A stretch of DNA of 7,867 nt from NCBI GenBank assembly GCA_903888395.1, contig CAISTO010000356.1, positions 1 to 7,867 of the forward strand, read 5' to 3'. The notes under the pieces were generated by a model that saw only the letters and a list, made by a program, of their open reading frames with translations, ran no database searches and was not told where the DNA came from. The translations under genes and the position numbers were made by a program. Position 1 is the stretch's first letter. Each line of letters starts with the position of its first letter. Shown here piece by piece: positions 1 to 5,300 of the stretch. The DNA comes from an uncultured Bacteroidota bacterium (GTDB lineage Bacteria > Bacteroidota > Bacteroidia > UKL13-3).

Positions 1-388
1 AGAAAATGGTTTGCGTGGTGGAATAAAATATGATGAATTAGCAGAAAAAAACAATGAAAATCATTATGCGGCCATTGAAACCGATGCGGGTGGATTTGTG
101 CCTCGTGGTTTTGGAATTAGTGATTCTACTATTTATAAAAACATGAATGCAAAAGCCCATTTATTCAGAAATTATGGGTGGGATAAAATAGACTTAGGTG
201 GCGGTGGTGCTGATATTGGCCCGTTGAAAAATAATTGCAAAGCATTAATAGGTTATGTTCCCGATTCACAAAGATATTTTGATTATCATCATACCGAAAA
301 TGATATTTTTGAAAATGTAAACGAACGCGAGTTGCATTTGGGTGCTGCCGCAATAACCAGTTTAGTTTGGTTACTTTGTAACGAATAA
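1..388 (+). CDS. M28 family zinc metallopeptidase, C-terminal fragment
   Basis: The reading frame is open from base 2 to the TAA at 386-388, so this is the 3' part of a gene that begins outside the window. The first visible codons read ENGLRGG, which matches the segment just after the catalytic/zinc-binding Glu pair of M28 aminopeptidases and carboxypeptidase Q-like enzymes. Downstream are ETDAGG (Asp at 83-85, a probable zinc ligand), GGGGADIGPL and YHHTENDIF (His at 287-292, probable zinc ligand). Together these are the usual C-terminal half of the co-catalytic two-zinc site. Family members are usually exported and cleave peptides or dipeptides, but the signal peptide region is not visible. 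The TTG at 11 is an internal Leu codon and not a start. Peptidase family M28 is well supported; exact specificity is not. Confidence 0.88.
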   Translation, partial: ENGLRGGIKYDELAEKNNENHYAAIETDAGGFVPRGFGISDSTIYKNMNAKAHLFRNYGWDKIDLGGGGADIGPLKNNCKALIGYVPDSQRYFDYHHTENDIFENVNERELHLGAAAITSLVWLLCNE

Positions 389-407
389 AAATGTTTAATT
401 TGTAAAT

Positions 408-446
408 TAACATGGAACTAATTCAATGATTGATTGATCCATGTTA
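408..446. repeat. Inverted repeat after the peptidase gene
   Basis: TAACATGGA (408-416) and TCCATGTTA (438-446) are perfect 9-base complements. Inside them TCAAT (423-427) can pair with ATTGA (433-437) around a 5-base loop, leaving a one-sided 6-base bulge. It lies 20 bases after the peptidase stop and 25 bases before the next start. It is not followed by a T tract, so it is not a textbook terminator. It may be an mRNA 3'-end structure or a regulator site for the stress-protein gene. Confidence 0.55.
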
Positions 447-470
447 TAAAATTGATTAATAAATAAAAAG

Positions 471-1343
471 ATGAGTGGAGAGAAAAAAGAATTAGTTTTT
501 AAAAAAATAGGCATTGCAATTGCCTTTTCACCAAGGTTAGAAGCGCTAATTGCGGAAGCATCAAAAATGCAAGTTGGCTTAAAATCGGAAATGGTTTTTA
601 TTCATGTTGGAAATAAAAGCGAAGAAGATGTAAAAACTATCAATGAATATTTAGAAAAATATAACTTGTTAAACAATTCAAAACTAATTTGGCAAGAAGG
701 CGAAACAGTTGAAACAATTTTAAATATTTGTAACGAGGAACAACTTGATTTATTAGTAGCAGGTGCTTTAGAAAAAGAAAGTTTAATAAAATATATTATG
801 GGCAGTGTAGCTCGTAAATTAAGCCGAAAAATTAAATGCAGCATGCTAATGCTTACAGAACCAAAAATAGAATCAAGTCCATTAAAATCAATAGTGGTAG
901 AGGGTTCAAATAATCCAAAAACAGAAAATACCATTGCGGTAGCCATTGAAATTGCCAAAGCATTTAAAGTTAAAAATGTAGATGTAATTCAAGAAACAGA
1001 TTTGAACAAAGCTGTTTTAATTAGAAGCGATGAGTTCAAAGAAAATGAAGTTGCAAAGCACAAGGAAAATTTAATAGAAGAAGAAGATAAACGATTGAAT
1101 TATATTTTAAGTTGTAACGATTGTGGTGATATAAAAATTAACATTGATAGAATAGAAGGAAAACCAGGTTATATCATTTCAAAATATGCACGTGAACATC
1201 ATGCAGATTTATTGATTTTAAATTCACCTGATAGAAAACTAAATTTAATTGACCGTGTTTTCCCAACAGACATTGAGTTTGCTTTAGCGGATTTGCCTTG
1301 TAATTTATTATTGGTAAACATCAAAGAAGATTATACAGCATAA
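471..1343 (+). CDS. Tandem-domain universal stress protein (UspA superfamily)
   Basis: The 290-residue product fits two consecutive Usp alpha/beta domains (roughly residues 9-130 and 137-284) in a soluble cytoplasmic protein. The end of the first domain, LLVAGALEKESLIKYIMGSV, fits the UspA nucleotide-binding pattern G-x2-G-x9-G-S/T: G98, G111 and S112 are present, but E101 replaces the second glycine. In the second domain the matching stretch (about 251-266) has N and PT where G and GS are expected, so ATP binding there is doubtful. The usual Asp after the first strand is also replaced (AIAFSPR). Only 59 bases separate this gene from the antiporter downstream, suggesting a shared transcript; Usp proteins or domains are often linked to CPA2 transporters. 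The ATG at 471 follows an A-rich leader without a clear ribosome binding site. Family assignment is firm; ligand and partner are inferred. Confidence 0.85.
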   Translation: MSGEKKELVFKKIGIAIAFSPRLEALIAEASKMQVGLKSEMVFIHVGNKSEEDVKTINEYLEKYNLLNNSKLIWQEGETVETILNICNEEQLDLLVAGALEKESLIKYIMGSVARKLSRKIKCSMLMLTEPKIESSPLKSIVVEGSNNPKTENTIAVAIEIAKAFKVKNVDVIQETDLNKAVLIRSDEFKENEVAKHKENLIEEEDKRLNYILSCNDCGDIKINIDRIEGKPGYIISKYAREHHADLLILNSPDRKLNLIDRVFPTDIEFALADLPCNLLLVNIKEDYTA

Positions 1344-1402
1344 GTAGATCGTAAAACAAGCAATTTTAAAACAATTCAATTAAATAAATAGTTTACACAT
1401 CA

Positions 1403-2698
1403 ATGAACACCGCTTTAAGTCAACAAGACACAATAAGTTTAATTTTTAGCTTAGGCGTTTTGCTCATTGTGGCAAGGCTTGTTGGTGAGTTTTTTCGAAA
1501 GTTTAAAATGCCTTTGGTTGTAGGTGAATTAATTGCCGGAATTTGCTTAGGACCAAGTTTATTAGGTCATTATTTTCCAAATATAAGTATGCTAGTTTTA
1601 AACCAACATAGTAATTCTATGATTGCATTTAATGGAATTACTGCCATTTCAGTTATCATGTTATTATTTGTAGCAGGTATGGAAGTTGATTTATCCATTA
1701 TTCGTCAACAAGGAAAAACTGCTTTAAAAACAAGTTTTTTAGGGCTAATTATTCCTTTAGCAATTGGTTTTTTAGTGGCCTATTATTACTATCCACTTTT
1801 TGGAGAATATTTTACAAGTAGTTCAAAATTAATTTTGTTTAGTTTATTTTTTGGGACTGCTTTGGCTGTTTCAGCCTTACCAATTATAGCACGAACATTA
1901 ATGGATTTAGGATTATTTAGGTCAAAAGTAGGAATGATAATAATTGTAGCTGCCATGTTCGATGACATTGTTGGTTGGCTTTTATTTTCAGTAATTTTGG
2001 GAATGTTAAAAATAAATTCTCACAGTCATGGGTTTTTATTTACACTTGGTTTAACCATTTTGTATTCGGTAGCAATGCTTACTGTTGGTCGAATAATTAT
2101 TAATAAATCATTGCCATGGGCGCAAAAAAACTTTAGTTGGCCAGGTGGTTTTTTAAGTCTTTCACTGGGTTTGGCATTTTTGGGCGCTGCCTTTACAGAA
2201 TTTATAGGCATTCATGCCATATTTGGTGCTTTTATAGTTGGAATTGCCTTTGGCGATAGTGTTCATTTAACAGAAAAAACACGAGAAATAGTGAATCAAT
2301 TTGTAACAAATATTTTTGCTCCATTATTTTTTGTTTCCATAGGTTTTAAAGTCGATTTTTTTGCAAATTTTGATTTACAAATTACTTTATTAGTTTTAGT
2401 TTTAGCCATTGCCACCAAATTAATTGGAGCGGGTTTAGGGGCATTTTGGGGCGGATTAACAAAACAAGAAAGTTTAGCAGTAGGTTTTGGAATGAATGCC
2501 CGTGGGGCCATGGGAATTATTTTAGCAATATTGGCTTTACAAGCCGATTTAATCAATGAAAAACTGTTTGTAGCCATTGTTATTATGGCTGTTATAACAT
2601 CAATTATGGCTGGGCCAGCTTTACAACTTTTAGTAAAACGCCAAATTGATAAAGAACAAGATGACCTTGAAAAGGAACAAGATGACATGTTTGTTTAA
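1403..2698 (+). CDS. CPA2-type monovalent cation/proton antiporter (Na+/H+ exchanger domain)
   Basis: The 431-residue product is a polytopic inner-membrane protein with about 12-13 hydrophobic segments. Diagnostic pieces are GELIAGICLGPSLLG (residues 41-55), FVAGMEVDL (89-97), the ion-binding Asp pair FDDIVGW (D187-D188), GAFIVGIAFGD (275-285) with the following helix, a lysine in a late helix (K339) and GMNARGAMGI (363-372). The DD pair plus late Lys is what electrogenic CPA2 exchangers such as NapA/NhaA use; KefB/KefC have QD. Sodium/proton exchange is thus favoured over glutathione-gated K+ efflux, as an inference. The protein ends soon after the transporter domain, with no RCK/TrkA-N domain, in a short charged tail containing two KEQDD units. 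The Usp gene just upstream may supply cytosolic sensing in trans. Confidence 0.9.
   Translation: MNTALSQQDTISLIFSLGVLLIVARLVGEFFRKFKMPLVVGELIAGICLGPSLLGHYFPNISMLVLNQHSNSMIAFNGITAISVIMLLFVAGMEVDLSIIRQQGKTALKTSFLGLIIPLAIGFLVAYYYYPLFGEYFTSSSKLILFSLFFGTALAVSALPIIARTLMDLGLFRSKVGMIIIVAAMFDDIVGWLLFSVILGMLKINSHSHGFLFTLGLTILYSVAMLTVGRIIINKSLPWAQKNFSWPGGFLSLSLGLAFLGAAFTEFIGIHAIFGAFIVGIAFGDSVHLTEKTREIVNQFVTNIFAPLFFVSIGFKVDFFANFDLQITLLVLVLAIATKLIGAGLGAFWGGLTKQESLAVGFGMNARGAMGIILAILALQADLINEKLFVAIVIMAVITSIMAGPALQLLVKRQIDKEQDDLEKEQDDMFV
2654..2686 (+). repeat. Short direct repeat encoding the antiporter tail
   Basis: GAACAAGATGAC occurs twice, at 2654-2665 and 2675-2686, with a 21-base period. It keeps the reading frame and encodes the two KEQDD units of the acidic C-terminus. 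It looks like a local tandem duplication inside the gene. Confidence 0.7.
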
Positions 2699-2710
2699 TT
2701 ATTAAAAAAT

Positions 2711-2736
2711 TAGAAGATTTAAAGATTAGAAAGATT
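2711..2736. repeat. Imperfect tandem repeat in intergenic DNA
   Basis: Three loosely matching 8-9 base units (TAGAAGATT, TAAAGATT, AGAAAGATT) follow one another just after the antiporter stop. The low-complexity purine-rich run is visible directly. No function can be assigned. Confidence 0.5.
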
Positions 2737-2851
2737 AACCATTTTTAAATATTAAATACAAAATGCTAGTATCAAAAAGCTTTTTTTTTAAATGTAGGTA
2801 AATTTTGAAACAAAACCTTATTTTCGCCCTCATTATAATTTAAAATAAGCA

Positions 2852-3244
2852 ATGAAGCAATTGATAGATGCCATAAAAGTAACTTTGGCAAAAGAAGGAT
2901 TTGAAGGTGAAAAGCTAGTAAATCAGTTAAAAGAATTACGTAAATTTTTTATTGACAACTTAAACCAACCCGGTTATGTACGCATGATTCGTTTGGCATA
3001 CGAAAACATTCAAGTAAACGGTAATTATACCTTTGAATATACTGAAGATGATGGTGTAGCTAATTTAGATTATTTGTTAGATTTATTAAGCGATTACAGT
3101 AATAAATACAACAAAGAAGAACTAATAGAATACCGCAAAATGATGGAAGGTGAAGAGTGGATTAGTCCTGACCAAGAGTGGGAAGGTGAAGACGATTACT
3201 TGAACGAAGAACAAGCGGAAGAAGAAGAAGGTCCTAAAGAATAA
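2852..3244 (+). CDS. Small acidic protein of unknown function
   Basis: I do not recognise this 130-residue protein. It has no signal peptide or membrane segment. Residues 1-40 look like a charged amphipathic helical region (MKQLIDAIKVTLAKEGFEGE and onward). The middle contains PGYVRMIRLAYENI and NGNYTFEYTEDDGVANLDYLLDLL. The last 33 residues are very acidic, about half Asp or Glu, with two Trp-containing turns (GEEWISPDQEWEGEDD), which suggests a disordered or metal- or protein-binding tail. Codon choice matches its neighbours, and the hydrophobic/charged periodicity argues for a real gene. The ATG at 2852 has no Shine-Dalgarno sequence. It is followed by a terminator at 3354-3374, so it probably forms its own transcript; a regulatory or chaperone-like role is only a guess. 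Confidence 0.8.
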   Translation: MKQLIDAIKVTLAKEGFEGEKLVNQLKELRKFFIDNLNQPGYVRMIRLAYENIQVNGNYTFEYTEDDGVANLDYLLDLLSDYSNKYNKEELIEYRKMMEGEEWISPDQEWEGEDDYLNEEQAEEEEGPKE

Positions 3245-3302
3245 TTTTTAAAAGTGGAGCAATCCTTAAAATTGATTTTTAAACCATATAGACTTATAAA
3301 TA

Positions 3303-3338
3303 ACATAGTAAAAAGCTATGTATTCTATGTTTCTATGT
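3303..3338. repeat. CTATGT repeat cluster with alternative hairpins
   Basis: CTATGT occurs three times (3316-3321, 3325-3330, 3333-3338) at 8-9 base spacing. Its complement ACATAG lies just upstream (3303-3308). ACATAG can pair with the first copy (6 bp, 7-base loop), or AACATAG (3302-3308) can pair with CTATGTT at 3325-3331 (7 bp). The cluster lies in the spacer between the acidic-protein gene and its terminator. Confidence 0.6.
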
Positions 3339-3353
3339 GGTTCAAATATTTTT

Positions 3354-3374
3354 ATTAGCTTTAGCTAATTTTTT
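3354..3374 (+). terminator. Probable intrinsic terminator of the acidic-protein gene
   Basis: ATTAGC (3354-3359) and GCTAAT (3364-3369) form a perfect 6-bp stem with the loop TTTA, and a run of six T covers 3369-3374. The minus-strand side lacks a matching T tract, so it acts on + strand transcription. It sits 110 bases after the stop of the acidic protein and separates it from the cyanophycinase. The stem is short and AT-rich, so efficiency is uncertain. Confidence 0.6.
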
Positions 3375-3455
3375 AAATATAAAACATATCAATTATAAGT
3401 TTCTAGAATTAATAAACGGGGGGAATACTATTTTTTATCCAAAAAAATAAAGCAA

Positions 3456-4346
3456 TTGAATACACCTAAAGGAAAACTTATATCCATTGGCGGTGCTGAA
3501 GATAAAGGCACAGAACCCGAAAAAGGATATGTACATTCAAATAAAAGTTTAAATTTTTTCAGTTTATCAATTCTAAAACGTTTTGTGGAAGAAGTTGGTG
3601 GAATTGATAAAAAAATTGAAGTCATAACAACCGCATCATCTATTCCACAAGAAGTAGGTCAAAATTACATTGACACTTTTAGCAAAATAGGCTGTAAACG
3701 CGCTGGTGTAATGAATATTAGAAACCGTGAAGACGTTCATAATCCTGAATACATTCAACGTGTAAAAGATTGTGACGGCATTTTATTTTCAGGTGGCGAC
3801 CAATTACGTTTAACAAGTATTTTTGGTGGTACAGAAATTTACCAAGTGTTACACGATAGGTATTTCAATGAAGAAAAATTTGTAATAGCGGGTACAAGTG
3901 CTGGTGCAATGGCCATGAGCAATACCATGATTTATTCTGGTAAAAGCGAGTTAGCACATTTAAAAGGTGAAGTGAAAATTACTACTGGTTTAGCATTTAT
4001 TCCAAATGTAATTATTGACTCTCATTTTGATAAGCGTGGCAGATTTAATCGTTTGGCACAAGCAGTTGCAAGTAACCCACAATGCACCGGAATTGGCCTT
4101 GGCGAGGATACAGGTGTAATAGTTATTGATAATAATTACTTAGAAGTTATAGGAAGTGGAGCTGTTGTAATTGTGGATGGACGAGATATTAAATTTTCTA
4201 ACATAACCGATGTGAGTGAAAGTTCTCCTATTTGTATTGAAAATATAAAAGTTCATATTTTGGTGCGTGGCAATGGCTATTTACTCAAAGAAAGAAAATT
4301 TTTACCTGAAGTAAAAAATATTGATTATTTGGTAGCATCTACTTAA
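3456..4346 (+). CDS. cphB: Cyanophycinase (S51 family serine exopeptidase)
   Basis: The 296-residue product matches cyanophycinase, which cuts the storage polymer cyanophycin (multi-L-arginyl-poly-L-aspartate) into beta-Asp-Arg dipeptides. Visible landmarks are GKLISIGGAEDKG (6-18), FSGGDQLRL (111-119), the nucleophile elbow GTSAGAMAMS (146-155) with Ser148, IDSHFDKRGRFNRL (187-200) with His190 as the likely base, and GIGLGEDTG. Length is normal for the family. The start is read as TTG at 3456: the frame is open back to a stop at 3396-3398 but contains no ATG or GTG upstream, and TTG gives the expected family N-terminus (x-TPKGKLI). There is no signal peptide. No cyanophycin synthetase gene is in the window, so the substrate may be made from elsewhere in the genome or be a dipeptide or related peptide. 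A strong terminator follows 15 bases after the stop. Confidence 0.92.
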   Translation: MNTPKGKLISIGGAEDKGTEPEKGYVHSNKSLNFFSLSILKRFVEEVGGIDKKIEVITTASSIPQEVGQNYIDTFSKIGCKRAGVMNIRNREDVHNPEYIQRVKDCDGILFSGGDQLRLTSIFGGTEIYQVLHDRYFNEEKFVIAGTSAGAMAMSNTMIYSGKSELAHLKGEVKITTGLAFIPNVIIDSHFDKRGRFNRLAQAVASNPQCTGIGLGEDTGVIVIDNNYLEVIGSGAVVIVDGRDIKFSNITDVSESSPICIENIKVHILVRGNGYLLKERKFLPEVKNIDYLVAST

Positions 4347-4361
4347 AAATATTAAAAACAT

Positions 4362-4399
4362 AAAAGCCTATTAATTTAAAAGTTAATGGGCTTTTTTTT
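4362..4399 (+). terminator. Strong intrinsic terminator after cyanophycinase
   Basis: AAAAGCCTATTAA (4362-4374) pairs with TTAATGGGCTTTT (4383-4395) over 13 bp with one G-U pair and an 8-base loop, followed by an eight-T tract (4392-4399). This is the clearest terminator in the window and separates the cyanophycinase from the lipid cluster. Confidence 0.9.
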
Positions 4400-4435
4400 G
4401 TAAAGTAAAAATACAAAATGTTGAACCTTTAAATA

Positions 4436-4457
4436 AACTTGATAAAGTTAATAACTT
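4436..4457. promoter_or_regulatory. Operator-like inverted repeats overlapping the promoter
   Basis: AAGTTA-A-TAACTT (4445-4457) is a perfect 6-1-6 inverted repeat inside the spacer of the predicted promoter. The left-hand AACTT (4436-4440) makes a second overlapping pair, AACTT-N4-AAGTT (4436-4449), which covers the -33 element. The position is typical for repressor binding. In DNA this rich in A and T, chance is a real alternative. Confidence 0.4.
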
Positions 4458-4468
4458 GTATAAATTTG
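4439..4468 (+). promoter_or_regulatory. Bacteroidota-type promoter of the lipid/ketosynthase cluster
   Basis: TTG (4439-4441) is followed by 19 bases and then TAAATTTG (4461-4468). This matches the Bacteroidota housekeeping consensus (-33 TTG and -7 TAnnTTTG) in both elements and spacing. Transcription would begin near 4475, giving a leader of about 90 bases before the ATG at 4566. No other intergenic region here shows an equally good match. Confidence 0.65.
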
Positions 4469-4565
4469 ACAATTAAAAAATTATAAATATAAATTGCAAT
4501 TTTTGATACGCTAGAATTTACAGAAAAACATTACAAATAAATTTTAAAAAGCAAAAATTAAATTC

Positions 4566-5300
4566 ATGATTCAAGAACAATTAGATAATTTTCTTTTCCA
4601 ATATTCATATTCAACTTTATTCATATTGAGTTTTTTCTATTTTTTTTTATTGTATTTTGGAATTGCTCCGATATTTAAGAAAGTATGTCAGTTACTTTTT
4701 AAAATTAAAGTACTCCAAAAAATTGAACTAAAAGAGGTAAGCTCTAAACAAATTTATTTTGAAATAAAACATTCATTTAAATCAATCATCATTTTTGGAT
4801 TTTCAATTATTCCAATTATATATTTAATACGAACAGCAAAAATCCAACTATTACCAAATACCTTTTCAAATATAATTATGGGTTTGGTGATATTAAATTT
4901 GTGGAACGAATTGCATTTTTTTATAGTTCATCGTATGATGCATTTGCGCTATTTTATGAAAAATGTACATTATATTCATCACCAATCAAAAGTTCCAACA
5001 GTTTATTCCGTTTATAGCTTTCATTGGTTGGAGGCTATTTTATTAAGTACAGTTCCATTAACTATTGTTCTATTTTTACCTTTATCATTTATTTCAATTG
5101 CCATTTATCCTTTAACAAGTATTTTATTAAATTATTCAGGTCATTGTAATTACCGATTTGGAAATGGTTCTAAAAATTCTTGGAAACTATTTGGTACAAT
5201 TCATAACGAACACCATTATAAAAATAAAGATAATTATGGATTTGTTCTTCAACTTTTCGATCATATTATTTCAAAATTTAAAACATTAAAACAAAAATGA
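4566..5300 (+). CDS. Membrane fatty acid hydroxylase/sterol desaturase superfamily protein
   Basis: The 244-residue product is very hydrophobic, with membrane segments near 15-36, 72-90, 100-120 and 155-190. It has the three histidine boxes of the non-heme diiron fatty acid hydroxylase superfamily: HRMMH (122-126), HYIHH (135-139) and HNEHH (213-217), with extra conserved-type His at 117, 153 and 193. Members hydroxylate or desaturate acyl chains, sterols or carotenoids at the inner membrane using O2. The N-terminal 60 residues carry one membrane span and a basic loop. Its TGA stop overlaps the next ATG as ATGA (5297-5300), implying translational coupling with the ketosynthase. It therefore likely acts on the same lipid or polyketide product. 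The ATG at 4566 is the natural start after the promoter leader. Superfamily is firm; substrate is unknown. Confidence 0.87.
   Translation: MIQEQLDNFLFQYSYSTLFILSFFYFFLLYFGIAPIFKKVCQLLFKIKVLQKIELKEVSSKQIYFEIKHSFKSIIIFGFSIIPIIYLIRTAKIQLLPNTFSNIIMGLVILNLWNELHFFIVHRMMHLRYFMKNVHYIHHQSKVPTVYSVYSFHWLEAILLSTVPLTIVLFLPLSFISIAIYPLTSILLNYSGHCNYRFGNGSKNSWKLFGTIHNEHHYKNKDNYGFVLQLFDHIISKFKTLKQK

Noticed and set aside
165..413. Open frame on the minus strand opposite the peptidase gene
   Set aside because: It lies antisense to clear M28 motifs, its translation shows no family features, and it has no own promoter or start signal.
602..958. Open frame on the minus strand within the universal stress protein gene
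   Set aside because: The protein it would encode is a Ser/Phe-rich complement of the Usp coding strand, with no independent support.
2026..2688. Two minus-strand open frames (2026-2211 and 2296-2688) within the antiporter gene
   Set aside because: The antiporter frame carries conserved transporter motifs across this stretch; the antisense frames are low-complexity by-products of its codon bias.
2774..2790. AAAAAGCTTTTT palindrome with a nine-T run as a terminator for the antiporter unit
   Set aside because: The palindrome has no real loop; the best fold would be a 4-bp A-T stem, too weak to call although the T tract is suggestive.
2799..2807. TAAATTTTG as a promoter -7 box for the acidic-protein gene
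   Set aside because: The spacing inside the box is one base too long for TAnnTTTG and no TTG lies at the required distance upstream.
3428..3625. Minus-strand open frame over the start of cyanophycinase
   Set aside because: It overlaps the conserved N-terminal GKLISIGGAEDKG of cyanophycinase and shows no motif of its own.
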